The notes below the pieces were generated by a model. That model was given only the letters and a program-made list of their open reading frames with translations, made no database searches and was not told the DNA's origin. Shown in pieces: positions 15,882 to 26,595 of a stretch of 64,000 nucleotides of DNA. Both the position numbers and the translations under genes were made by a program. Source of the DNA: UBA668 sp041394605 (GTDB taxonomy: Bacteria; Actinomycetota; Acidimicrobiia; Acidimicrobiales; Ilumatobacteraceae). Position 1 is the first letter of the stretch, and each line of letters starts with the position of its first letter. Location of the stretch: NCBI GenBank assembly GCA_041394605.1, contig JAWKHX010000011.1:124001-188000 (forward strand), given 5' to 3'.

Positions 15882-18817
15882 TCAGCCGGTGGTAGCGGCG
15901 GCGTCGAGTTGCTCCTGGGTGACGCCGCACTGCTTGGCGGCCGTGTCCAGCAGGGCGTTGACGGCCTCGGGTCGCGGCACGCTGGCAATGCCCATGGCCA
16001 GGAGTTCGGCCTCTGGCGTGGTGGTGACCAGGTTGACGGCCGCGCAGTTGGCCACGCCCGGGTCCACACCCACGCCGACCAGCGTGTCGTAGAACACGCC
16101 GGCCACCAGGCCGTCCGGCTTCTCCGCCGGCCCCGGCGGCAGGGTGGCGTCGGGCGCCAGCGACGTGGTGGGTGCGGCGGTGGTGCTGGGCGGGATGGTC
16201 GCCGGGGCCTCGCCCGTCTCGGTCATCCGCGGCGCAGCGACCACGGCTTCGTCGCTGTCCACCGCCCGCTGGATCATCACCAGGCCGCCGGCCAGCAGGC
16301 CGCGCCGCCACCCAGGCCATCGCCTGGCTGCGCTGCGACCGGGCTGTGCGGGCCACCTCGCCCACGGCAAGGAAGCCCAGGTGGTCTGCCGCCTTCACCA
16401 GTGGAGGCACCACCACCAGCGCCGCCAGCAGGGCGACGGCGATGTTGATCGTCACGACCATGCCGAAGTCGGCCAGCAGCGGCAGCGGCGAGAAGATCAG
16501 CACGGCAAACCCGCCAGGGTCGTGAGCGCAGACGTGAAGAACGCCCGGCCGGTCCGCTGGGCCGCCACCGTGGTGCTCGCTTCCGGGTCCAGCCCGCGGC
16601 CGCGCTCCTCCGCGTAGCGGTCCACCAGCAGCACGGCAAACTCCGCGCAGGTGGCCACCACGAGTGGACCGCCGACGGTGGTCAACGGGCTGAGCGTGAT
16701 GTCCAGCAGTCGAACCAGCGCTGCGGACGTACCGACGGCGAGCAGCACGGGGATCATCGTCAGCAGGCCACGGGCGAGGTCCCGGTAGCGCAGGACGAGG
16801 AACGCCCCACCAGCACCAGCGCGACGATCGTGAGTTCGGCACGGTTGGCGGTGATGTTCTCCAGCAGGCCGACGCCCACCACGGCCAGACCGCCCGGCGT
16901 CGCCGAGGCGTCCTTGGGCAGCGGTGCGCCGTCACCGGGGTCGGCGATCAGCGCCCCCACCTCGTCCAGCACCACCGACCGCTCCTCCAGCGAGGACGGC
17001 CCCACCTGGAACAGCACGTTCGCGGCGTTGCCGTCGTCGGACACCATCAGTTGCTGCAGCGACCGCGGCGCCGCCTGGAAGGCCTGCAGCAGGTCCAGAC
17101 CGGTGGGCGGCAGCGGCGTGGCTCCCGGCACCTCCATCAGCCAACCGACCGTGGTGACCAGGCTGGACGCCTCGACCAGCACGCCCTTCTCCGACGCCAG
17201 CGACTGCTCCACCAGGTCGAACTGGAACGCACCCATCTGGTCCGTGAACACCCCGTTCCCGTCCACCTCAGGGTCGGCCTTCACGAAGACGCCGAGCGTC
17301 GACGCGAAGCCGGCCTCGTGCTCCAACGTGCGGGCGTTCTTGATCGACGCGCTGCTCGGGTCCGCCCAGTTGATCGGGTCGCTCTCGATGCGCGACCCGG
17401 TCTCGAGTGACAGGCCCACCACGGGCACGACCACGGCGATCAGCACCAGCGGCAGCACGGCCCAGCGGGGCAGCGCCCCGAGCGTGCGCACCGTCGCCTC
17501 CACCCAACCGGGGCGGGGGTCCTTCGTCGTCGGCCAGCGGCGCTCCCGCCACCCCAGGATGGCCAGCGGCACGATGATGCCTGCGGCCAGCAGGGCGACG
17601 ATGCCCAGCGACAGCAACACGCCGAAGTCCTGGACCATCGGCACCTTGGAGATCTTCACGGTGAGGAAGGCGATGACCGCGGCGACCGTGGCAGCCAGCA
17701 GCGGCGGGCCCATGTGGTGCAGCGTCTCGCCGAACGGGTCGCGATCGTGCTCCAGCGCGCGTTCCTCCTCCACCCGGTTCTGCACCTGGATGGAGAACTC
17801 GATGCCGAGGCCGATGAGGATCGGCAGGCCAGCGATCGTCACCAGCGACAGCATCGTGCCGGAGAACCCGAATGCGCCGAAGCCCCACAGCACCCCGACC
17901 ACCATGCCGAGAAGCGGCAGCAGGCGCCAGCGGACCTTGAAGGCGATGACCAGGATGGCCATCATCACCAGCACGGCGATGCCACCGAGCGTCAGCATCC
18001 CGCCCTGCAGGTAGTCGTTGATGTCGGTGAGGAACGTCGGGGTGCCGGTGATGGTCACCGTCGCATCGGTGAACTCACGGCCGGCGAACGCGTCCTGCAC
18101 GGCCGACGAACCCTCGGCCAGCGCGTCGAGCGGGGCGTTGCCCTGCAGCACGGCGGCGAAGATGGCGTGGCGGTTGTCGGGGATGAACGCGCGCAGCGGC
18201 TTGCGCACCATCATCTCTGCCGCAGGCGGGCTGACCAGCGCGTTGTCGGCGTCCAAGGAGAAGCCGGTGTTGTCGAACAGCAGGAAGGCCACCCAGTCCG
18301 GGTTGTCCAGCGACTGCTCACCGGCTGCGCCGAGGCGCAGCGCGGTGATCAGGCCATCCGTGTCGCGCAACGCCTTGCTGGCCTCGTCGGGGTCGCGCTG
18401 GGTAGCACGCCCGAGGATCTCCAGCGCCACGCCATCGGCGATCATCGTGTGGCTCCACTGCAGCAAGGCCACGGGCGACACCACGGAGCGAACGGGGCTG
18501 CCGGGCTGACCGGCGTTCAACGCCGCTTCCGCCTCGTCCATCTGGGCCATGTTGGCGCTGGACAGGAAGTCGGCCACCGTCTTGCCCTCCGGCACGGAGA
18601 ACAGCACAACCATGTTCTCCCCGCCGAAGAGGTCCTGGTACTCCCTGTTGTCCTTCGCCACCTGTGATGCAGGGTCGATGTAGCTGTCCTGGCCGGTGGC
18701 GAAGTCCAGCCGGTTCAGGCCGAACACGAACCCCCCGGTCACCACCAGCACTCCGACGAGCGCGATCATCGTCTTCCGGCTCAGCCAACTGCCGACCGGT
18801 CGCCACCAGCGTCCCAT
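15882..18817 (-). CDS. MMPL/RND-family transporter with extended C-terminus (three apparent 1-bp frameshifts)
   Basis: One gene of about 978 residues after correction. The first 680 residues in one frame have an N-terminal membrane segment, an extracytoplasmic loop, and a sterol-sensing-like bundle (IGLGIEFSIQVQNRVEEE). The second bundle is split by missing bases near 16805-16808 and 16507-16512 and an extra base near 16300. It includes VATCAEFAVLLVDRYAEERG and PLPLLADFGMVVTINIAVALL. The tail has a Thr/Pro/Ala-rich linker and a soluble extracytoplasmic domain of about 90 residues containing two Cys. ATG 18817 is preceded by GGGAGGA at good spacing. Members export lipids or hopanoid-like molecules; the substrate here is unknown. 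Confidence 0.82.
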
Positions 18818-18914
18818 GGCAAGTCCTCCCTCGACCTGTACGACCGGTTCGACCATACGATCGGTGACCGTCGCCTGCCAGGGCCGTTCGCCCCACGGGC
18901 GGTGGGCAGATGGT

Positions 18915-19913
18915 TCAGCGGGCCGACGTGAAGCCGGTGATGCCCAACGTGGCGTCCAACTCCGCCCGGCGACCGTCGGTGTCGTCCGGGAACCGTGCCC
19001 CCGTGCCGTCGGCGACGCGGGTCATCATCTCGAAGTTGGCGGCCACGGCCGCGGCGTCCACCATGAACGCCTCCCCCGAGGCGTCGACCAGGCGGCGGCG
19101 CGCCTCCACCAGCGTCTCGTCGTCGAAGCCGGCGACCGCCTCGGCGAACGCAACCAGTTCACGGCCGTGGGCCAGGCCGGCGTCACCCTCACCGCGCGCG
19201 ATGGCGCCGAGGTCTGCCGGATGGCCTTCGGTGGTGCTGCTCCAACTGAGCATGCCGGCGTGCGCCGTCGTTCAAAAGAAGCACTGGCGCAACAGGCTCA
19301 GGCGCCCCGCCACCAACTCCATCTGCGGGCGGCTCAGGGTGCCACGGTTCCACAGCGGGTCGTCCATCTGGCGGTCGCTCATGTACTGGGCCTCGGCCAG
19401 GCGCCACAGGTTGTCCCACTCGTCCGGCAGCGCGCTGAGCGCCTGGACCACGGACGCCACCTGGTCGGCGGGCGCGGCGACCGGCACCCAGTTCAACCTT
19501 GCCGGTGCCAGTTCGTCGACGACGTGGCCGTGCGGTTCACCCGGCAGCGGGTCGGGCAGCGCCGGCAGCGGCAGCCCGGCCGCACGGGCGAACGCCACCG
19601 GCGGCACCACGGCGCAGACGATGCCCACGACCTCCACCCACTCCAGCGGATGCATCCCCTCCGTGATCACCTGCTCGTACCAGTCCAGCGTCAGCGTGCC
19701 GGCGTGGCGGGCCAGGCGATGGGCGACGTCCAGCGCCGGTCGACCGTATGGGCGCGCCCACGGCGGCGGCGGCGACGGATCGAGGTAGGCGTCGCGTGCG
19801 GCGGTGGCGATTGCCAACCGCTCCGCTGCGGTGAAGGCTGCGCCCGGCGCGGCGACATGAGCCAGTGAGCGCCGGTGGGCGTCGGCGAGATCTGCTCGGA
19901 CCACGGGGGCCAT
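18915..19913 (-). CDS. Tandem AhpD-like (CMD) protein, probable selenoprotein with in-frame TGA (Sec214)
   Basis: A continuous 333-codon frame interrupted only by TGA at 19274-19272 (codon 214). Before it is LVAGRLSLLRQCFF, after it TTAHAGMLSW. Read as Sec this gives C-F-F-U-T-T-A-H, exactly the AhpD CxxC...H redox motif with Sec at the second Cys. The frame then continues to an AhpD-type C-terminus (VDAAAVAANFEMMTRVADGTGARFP). The N-terminal half (DWYEQVITEGMHPLEWVEVVGIV) resembles a second AhpD repeat without the Cys pair. No indel is needed, unlike the damaged genes elsewhere. A stem-loop follows the TGA. ATG 19913 lies eight bases after TACGGT, as in other leaderless genes here. Sequencing error or a genuine stop is the alternative. 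Confidence 0.8.
19238..19274 (-). promoter_or_regulatory. Putative bacterial SECIS element downstream of the in-frame TGA
   Basis: After TGA (19274-19272) and 19 nt, the RNA can form UGCUC/GAGCA, a perfect 5-bp helix (19252-19248 with 19242-19238) closing a 5-nt loop AGUUG with G as its second base. Outer CGG/CCG pairs extend it past an internal loop. The apical loop starts 24 nt after the TGA. Position and loop G fit the known bacterial SECIS layout, but short helices are easy to find in GC-rich DNA, so this is supporting evidence only. Confidence 0.5.
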
Positions 19914-19921
19914 GGGCGGCC

Positions 19922-19927
19922 ACCGTA
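19922..19927 (-). promoter_or_regulatory. Putative -10 element of the AhpD-like gene (leaderless start)
   Basis: TACGGT on the minus strand is followed by eight bases and the ATG. The same spacing precedes several other starts in this window (ino1, ilvD, gatC, ilv leader), suggesting transcription begins at the start codon. Confidence 0.45.
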
Positions 19928-19964
19928 CCGGCTCGCGCCGCCACGGCGTGCCATGCTCTTGGGC

Positions 19965-20993
19965 ATGGGAGGCGACGCGACTGGCACCCCCCAGACGAGT
20001 GTGTGGACGCTGGTCGTCCGTAGGGTGCGGGGGCCGCTGCTGGCTGCAACGGTGGCCGTGGCCGTCGCAGCCACCGGGTACGTGGTCATCGAGGATTGGT
20101 CGTGGTTCGACTCGATCTACATGTCGGTCATCACCCTCGGCCAGGTCGGCTACGGGGAGATCCATCCGCTGTCGCACACCGGGCGGGTGTGGACGATCGG
20201 GGTGATCCTCGCCGGCTTCGCCGTGTTCGTCTATTCGGCTGCGTCGCTCACGGCGCTGTTCCTGGCCGGCGAGGTGTCGTCGGCGCTTCGGGAGAAGAGG
20301 AGGGCAAGGGTGCGTGCGCATCTCCACGACCATGTCGTCGTCAGCGGGTTCGGCCGGGTCGGCCGATCCGCCGCCGAGGCGGCTGTCCGCAGCGGCCACG
20401 AGTGTGTGGTGCTGGACACCAACGACGCGCTCGAGCCGGGCGTCACGGCGGTCGGCGCGGTCTACCTGCACGGCGACGCCCGCGATGCCGCGGCGCTGCG
20501 CAACGCCGGTGTGCACCGAGCCGCCGCGCTGATCACCACGCTGGACGACCCGTCGAACGCGGTCGTGGTGCTGACCGCACGGTCGCTGGCGCCCGACCTG
20601 CGGATCGTCGCCCGCGTCACCGACGTGTCGTGGCGCAACCGCCTGCTCCGCGCCGGCGCGTCTCACGTGGTGCCGGTGTACGAGAGCGTGGGCACCAGCC
20701 TGGCGGCAACGGCACTGGACGCCGAGGTGCTGGCGGTGCTGCCGATCGCCGGCACGGACATGCGCGTGGAGGAAGCCGAGGTGGCCAACGGCTCGCAGGC
20801 CGAAGGGATGGACCTGCGCACGCTGATGGCCGCCGCCCCGGACGCCCACATCCTTGGGCGCCGTCGCGACGCCGAGCTGCAACGCTGGCACGAGGCCGAC
20901 GAGCCCCTGCACGCCGGCGACATGCTGGTGGTCATGGGCAGCGCAGTGGCGCTGGGCCGCCTCAACTCCCTCCTCCGCCATCAGTCCACCTGA
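19965..20993 (+). CDS. Potassium channel with TrkA-N and TrkA-C domains
   Basis: 342 residues. Two membrane segments flank a pore loop with selectivity sequence TLGQVGYGE (about residues 58-66), a variant of TxGYGD. Then comes a Rossmann RCK domain starting DHVVVSGFGRVGRSAAE with an acidic ADP-ribose contact (VLDTND), and a TrkA-C domain at the end (GDMLVVMGS). It is a ligand-gated K+ channel of the MthK/GsuK type. ATG 19965 is preferred over ATG 19953 because CATGCT stands seven bases before it. It is divergent from the AhpD-like gene, 51 bp apart. Confidence 0.88.
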   Translation: MGGDATGTPQTSVWTLVVRRVRGPLLAATVAVAVAATGYVVIEDWSWFDSIYMSVITLGQVGYGEIHPLSHTGRVWTIGVILAGFAVFVYSAASLTALFLAGEVSSALREKRRARVRAHLHDHVVVSGFGRVGRSAAEAAVRSGHECVVLDTNDALEPGVTAVGAVYLHGDARDAAALRNAGVHRAAALITTLDDPSNAVVVLTARSLAPDLRIVARVTDVSWRNRLLRAGASHVVPVYESVGTSLAATALDAEVLAVLPIAGTDMRVEEAEVANGSQAEGMDLRTLMAAAPDAHILGRRRDAELQRWHEADEPLHAGDMLVVMGSAVALGRLNSLLRHQST

Positions 20994-21005
20994 CGGCTCC
21001 GCCGG

Positions 21006-21404
21006 TCAGCCCGGGCGGCGGACGGTGACACCAGGCAACCCGTCGAATCCCGGGCGGTCCGAAGTGACGACGATGCGACCCGTCGCCAGGGCGGTGGCAG
21101 CGATCAACAGATCGTGCGCACCCCGGGGCCTGCCAGCAGCTCGGACCGCAACCAGGAGCCTGGTGTGGGCCCGGGCGACGTCGAGGTCGTAGTCGATGAT
21201 GGGAAGTGTGGCGACGACGTCGTCGAGAAATGCCGTGCGCGCCTGCTTGCGCCGCCCAGTGGCCACCTCCACCCCGACGCCCAGCTCGGCCACGGTGATG
21301 GCGGCGATGGCCGGTTCGTCGTCGTCCGCGATCAGCGCGTCCAGATCGAGCGCCGTACGTTCGGCGTCGATCAGCACGTTCGTGTCCAGCAGGAGGAGCG
21401 TCAG
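21006..21404 (-). CDS. PIN-domain toxin, VapC family, with a probable CTG start
   Basis: 132 residues of a PIN-domain ribonuclease: LLLLDTNVLIDAE gives the first catalytic Asp, TVAELGVGVEVATG the Glu, and GAHDLLIAATALATG and VVTSDRPGFDGLPGV the C-terminal acids. These toxins cut RNA, often initiator tRNA. No ATG, GTG or TTG precedes the essential DTN motif in frame. The only option overlapping the antitoxin stop is CTG at 21404 (CTGA), mirroring the ATGA and GTGA overlaps nearby. Starting at the internal GTG 21377 would remove the first Asp and leave a dead toxin. Confidence 0.85.
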   Translation of the reverse strand: MTLLLLDTNVLIDAERTALDLDALIADDDEPAIAAITVAELGVGVEVATGRRKQARTAFLDDVVATLPIIDYDLDVARAHTRLLVAVRAAGRPRGAHDLLIAATALATGRIVVTSDRPGFDGLPGVTVRRPG

Positions 21405-21643
21405 AACCGTTCCTCCACCGTGAGCCCATCGCGTAGCGCGTCGTTCTCCGTCGCCCAGGCGCGATCGATCCGGTGGCGTCGCAGGAGGGCTTTGGCGTCT
21501 GCTCCAGCCGTGGTAGCCGCCGGTTCGAGTTGGGCGATGACGCGGCCGCGGCGCACGATCGTGTAGCGCTCGCCACGATGCTCAACACCGTCGAGCAGAT
21601 CGGCGAATCGGCGGGACGCCTCCGTCGCGGTCACTTCGGTCAT
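21401..21643 (-). CDS. Antitoxin, Phd/YefM family
   Basis: 80 residues beginning MTEVTATEASRRFADLLDGVEHRGERYTIVRRGR, the Phd/YefM DNA-binding fold, followed by an Ala-rich linker and an acidic toxin-neutralising C-terminus (GLTVEERF). It should bind the PIN toxin and its own promoter. Its stop overlaps the toxin start, so antitoxin is made first. A near-perfect palindrome sits ten bases before its ATG. Confidence 0.9.
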   Translation of the reverse strand: MTEVTATEASRRFADLLDGVEHRGERYTIVRRGRVIAQLEPAATTAGADAKALLRRHRIDRAWATENDALRDGLTVEERF

Positions 21644-21652
21644 GGTGGTCAG

Positions 21653-21665
21653 ATTATCAGATAAT
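21653..21665. promoter_or_regulatory. Palindromic operator of the toxin-antitoxin operon
   Basis: ATTATCAGATAAT is a perfect palindrome around a central A and conspicuously AT-rich in this GC-rich DNA. It lies ten bases upstream of the antitoxin ATG, where Phd/YefM proteins usually bind for autorepression. It may also contain the -10 element. Confidence 0.7.
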
Positions 21666-21754
21666 GTCGGCGAGGGAACGCTGGACCGTGCAGGCGCTCA
21701 GGCGGCGAGCGTGAGAGGGCGCGGCTGAGTCAGATCCGGCCGGCGTCGGGAGGT

Positions 21755-22054
21755 TCACCCCGACGGTCGTGCGCCCGGACGAACGGCGGAGATCACCATT
21801 CCCGCGTGGAAGTCGGACGGCGGCGCGTCATTCACCACGAGCCCCATCGTGGGAGGATCCTGCGGTGGGACCTGGCGGATGATCGTTATCCCCCGGCACC
21901 TAGTCTGGCGGTCTGCCACGCCATCGGACCATCGCAACTCGTCGCCCGTGCGCACGCCGCCGGACTCGACGTACCCGCAGATGCAGGTGCCGAGCTTCGT
22001 GAGCGTGAACGCGTCTCGGACGACGAACCGGCCGGTGGGCGAGTCGTTGTCCAT
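21755..22054 (-). CDS. Stand-alone EF-Tu domain-2-like protein
   Basis: 99 residues aligning over nearly their whole length with domain 2 of EF-Tu: GRFVVRDAFTLTKLGTCICG corresponds to the PIEDVFTITGRGTVVTG strand pair, YVESGGVRTGDELRW to the RVERGVVKVGD segment, and CRGITIIRQ and MGLVVNDAPPSDFHAGMVIS to its last strands. There is no G domain or domain 3. Function is unknown; it may bind an aminoacyl end or a protein partner. ATG 22054 is 64 bases from the divergent phosphatase start. Confidence 0.75.
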   Translation of the reverse strand: MDNDSPTGRFVVRDAFTLTKLGTCICGYVESGGVRTGDELRWSDGVADRQTRCRGITIIRQVPPQDPPTMGLVVNDAPPSDFHAGMVISAVRPGARPSG

Positions 22055-22117
22055 CGCGACACACTGCCACGCATGCGCGAACGGACAGCTGCATCGACAC
22101 GGACCTGAGGAGGTCGC

Positions 22118-22606
22118 TTGAGGCCACAGCTCTACACCGTCGTCCGATCGGGACCAGGGACGTTGAGCACGATGAGCCGTCCGCGGGGCCACGACTGGCT
22201 CGCCGATGAGATGCGGGCGCTCGGCGCGGCCGGCGTCAGCTGTCTCGTCTCGATGCTGACGTCGGCCGAGGAGCACGAGCTCGGGCTGGAACGGGAGGCC
22301 ACACTGGCGCACAGCGCCGGCATGGCCTTCGTCGCCGTCCCGACGGTCGACCGCGGCGTCCCGTCCGTGAGTGCCCTCCGCGCCGCGGTCCAGGACACGA
22401 CCGAGCGGTTGTCGAAGGGCGAGCACGTCGTGGCCCACTGCCGTCATGGCATCGGCCGCGCGTCGCTGTTCGCGGCAGCGGTCCTCGTCGAGGAAGGGCT
22501 TGCGCCGGACGACGCCTGGGCGCGGCTCTCGGCCGCACGCGGACGTCCCGTTCCGGATACCAGCGAACAGCGGGCCTTCCTTGCTCGGCGATCGCCACCG
22601 AGCTGA
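22118..22606 (+). CDS. Cys-based protein tyrosine / dual-specificity phosphatase-like protein
   Basis: 162 residues with the active-site signature HCRHGIGRAS (HCx5R) at about residues 108-117. Upstream is a DSP-like fold: GVSCLVSMLTSAEEHELGLE, then an Asp in PTVDRGVPS that may be the general acid. It could dephosphorylate Tyr/Ser/Thr or act as an atypical phosphatase on nucleotides or lipids. TTG 22118 is chosen since GAGGAGG precedes it at suitable spacing and no ATG lies before LRPQLYTVVRSGPG. Divergent from the EF-Tu-domain gene. Confidence 0.78.
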   Translation: MRPQLYTVVRSGPGTLSTMSRPRGHDWLADEMRALGAAGVSCLVSMLTSAEEHELGLEREATLAHSAGMAFVAVPTVDRGVPSVSALRAAVQDTTERLSKGEHVVAHCRHGIGRASLFAAAVLVEEGLAPDDAWARLSAARGRPVPDTSEQRAFLARRSPPS

Positions 22607-22652
22607 GGTGTCGTCGCCGCTGAGCTGATCGGCGACCGGCCCCCGCCGTGCG

Positions 22653-23966
<1,314 letters not shown>

Positions 23967-24011
23967 AGGGGCGGCACCCTAGCCGCCTATTCCTGACCAG
24001 GCAAGTCGGAA

Positions 24012-26444
24012 TTAGGAGCGAGGTGGCAGCAGTGCCAGCACCTGGTCCACGAGCGTGGTGCGAGCCAGGTCCGTCAGTGCCTCCACCTCGGGATGGACAC
24101 CGTCGGAGCGCGTGGATCCGTGCTCGGCTTCGTAGGCCTCGAGCGCGGCGGCGTAGTGCCAGACCACCACGTCCCCGGGATGGGCTGCCGCCCACCGCTC
24201 CACTTGTGCGTTCCACGCGGCCAGTCGCGCCGGGTCGGCCATCTCCGGCGACGCCCACATCCCCTGGGCGATCTGCGGGCTGTCGGCAACGATCACGGGG
24301 GTCCCCGCCGGCAGGAGGTCCAGCAGTTCCTGCATCGCCTGATCGTGCGCCGCGGTGAACGCCTCGTCGCCCGCCACCGCCGCCTCGCCGCCCACGTTGA
24401 ACTGCTGCTCCGTGAGCTCGGTCGGGCCCACCACCAGCAACACGGCCGTCGGATGGTAGGTGTCCACCAGCGTGGGCACGGCGGCTGTGAGGTCGGGGCA
24501 GTTGGTCGGGTGCCACGCGTCCGAGGGGTAGGAGCGCACGGCTTCCACCGGTGCGAACGGGCAGCCGTTGCGGCCGGCCCACACCACGCGCAGGCGGTCG
24601 TCGGCACCGTCCTGCAGCGCCTGGGCGACGTCGAGGGAGGTGGAGTCGCCGAGCACCAGGATGGTCGGGGCGGTGGCGGCAGGCTGCCCGGCGGCGGCTG
24701 CCAGCCCGGCCACCAGTTCGGCCGGCGTGGTGGCGATCTCGCCGAACAGGCCCACACGCAACATGGCCGTCCGGATCCGGTCGGCGCTGTGAGCCCGCGG
24801 TTCGGCGTTGTACACCACCACGGTGACCCCCGCCTGCACCACGTCCTCCAGGGTGCGGCGCACTTCCTCCTCCACCCGGCGCAGCGACGCCGCCACGGCC
24901 ACCAGATCGTCCGTCCGCGGGAACGTGGGCTGATCCGCAAAGCGAACGGCGGCCGCGTCGAACGCGCCGACCACGAGGACGATCGCATCGGGGTGATGGG
25001 CGGCCAGCAGGTCCGGCAGCTGGCGGCGCAGCGGCACGCAGGCGGCCGTGGGCACGACCGCACCGTCGCCGAGGCGCAACTCCACGCCCGGCACCATCGG
25101 GCACTGCGGCCGGGTGGCGTCACGGACATCCCACTGCGTGGTGTCCAACGCCGGTGGCGCCGCGCTGCCGATCACCAGCACCACTGGCCGCGGCGGGTCC
25201 GTGCGCTCGGGCGTTGCCGCGGTCGCCGTCGCCCGCAGCCCCACCGCCGCCGCGCCGAGGTCCACCGGGCCTCCATCGCCGGCGGCCAGCAACTGCTCGG
25301 TGCGGGAGTAGCCCGGGGCGGGCACCACCAGGAGCGCCGCCGCCACGACCGCGCCCATGGCCAACGGCACCGCCAGGGCGCCACGGCGACCGCGCCATAC
25401 CGCACCGTTGCGGACCGGTCGCTCCAGCAGGTGGTAGGAGGCGAGCGTGACGGCGGTGGTTGCCGCCAGCCGGGTCAGCAGCAGCGGAACCCCGCCGACG
25501 CCGAGACGTTGCGGGGTGATGAGGAGGAAGACGGGCCAGTGGAACAGGTACAGCCCGTAGCTGACCCGCCCGATCGCCGCCAGCGGCGCCCAGCCGACCG
25601 CACGGCTGACCATCGTGCCGGCCTGCAGGGCCAGGCCCGCCAGCAGCACCGCCCACACCACCCCGCAGGCCGCCAGGCCCCCGTGGTACAGCCAGGTGTC
25701 CTCGAGGGAGAGCCCAGTGACCGCCGCTGCGAACGCGGCGAGGCCGGCGCCCGCCATCCAGCCGGCAGCCCGCGGCGACGGGCGGCGGGTGGCCAGCACC
25801 ACCGCCAGCACCGCGCCGGCCAACAGTTCGGCGGCGCGGGTGAAGGTGCCCTGGTAGGCCAGGTCGGTGTCGGTGATCAGCACCGCCGCCACACCGGCAG
25901 CCAGTGCCAGCGCGGCCAGAACCAGGCCGGTGACCCGCCGGCCGAACCGCAGCAGCCCGGCCACCAGCAGCGGCAGCACGAGGTAGCACTGCTGCTCCAC
26001 CGCCAGCGACCAGAAGTGCGCCAGCGGGCTGGGCGCGCCGAGGAACAGGTCGCGGTACGAGGCGTCGAGCCCGATGAAGCGCCAGTTGGCGACACCGAAC
26101 ACCGAGGCGATCGCATCACCCGGCAGGTGGTCCCGCTGCGATGGCGTCCACCACTGGGCGACCAGCGAGCACCAGCGCCACGCAGAGCAGCGCAGCGGGC
26201 AGCAGGCGGCGGGCGACGTCTGCCCAGAAGGCCCTCAGCGAGATCGATCCGCTACAGCTCCGCTCCACCAGCAGCAGCGACGTGATGAGGTAGCCGGAGA
26301 GGGTGAAGAACAGCGAGACGCCGAGGAACCCGCCACTCGCCCAGCCGTAGCCGGAGTGGAATGCGAGGACGGCGGCGACGGCCAGGGCACGCACCCCGTC
26401 CAAGGCGGGCGCGTAGGCCAGCGAGCGGTCCCCCTCTCCCCCAT
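24012..26444 (-). CDS. OafA-like acyltransferase with tandem SGNH-like domains (two apparent 1-bp frameshifts)
   Basis: About 810 residues if two indels are corrected: a missing G just after the ATG (26425-26440) and an extra base near 26170. The first 370 residues are an acyltransferase-3 membrane domain: YAPALDGVRALAVAAVLAFHSGY (catalytic His), FFTLSGYLITSLLL and AHFWSLAVEQQCYLVLPL. The C-terminal part holds two SGNH-hydrolase-like modules. The first (VLVIGSAAPPALD) lacks the nucleophile Ser motif; the second has ILVLGDSTSLDVA and a late SDGVHPE with Asp and His. Such proteins O-acetylate surface polysaccharides. Without correction a TTG near 26497 could start the N-terminal frame. Confidence 0.8.
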
Positions 26445-26509
26445 TGGCCGCGCAGCGTACCGGACCCCGATGCTGCGCCGCACAGCCCGACAACCCGCTC
26501 CGGAACGCG

Positions 26510-26558
26510 GAACTGGGGCTGGAAAGTTGCGGAACCCGCAACAATCCAGCCCCAGTTC
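26510..26558. repeat. Long perfect hairpin / palindromic element (family C)
   Basis: Arms GAACTGGGGCTGGA and TCCAGCCCCAGTTC pair over 14 bp without mismatch, and inside them TTGCGG pairs with CCGCAA. It lies between the ilvC stop and the acyltransferase start, both on the minus strand. No T-run follows. No second copy was seen in this window. Confidence 0.8.
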
Positions 26559-26595
26559 GAGCGATGGCGAGAATCAGCCCCAGAAACTGCAAGGC

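Noticed and set aside
15882..18817. Several separate genes in the MMPL region
   Set aside because: The pieces are adjacent, in order and complementary parts of one transporter. Restoring three single bases gives one 979-codon frame.
23967..24011. SAM-type riboswitch before metY
   Set aside because: Only 45 bp separate metY from the next stop codon and no aptamer-like sequence is present.
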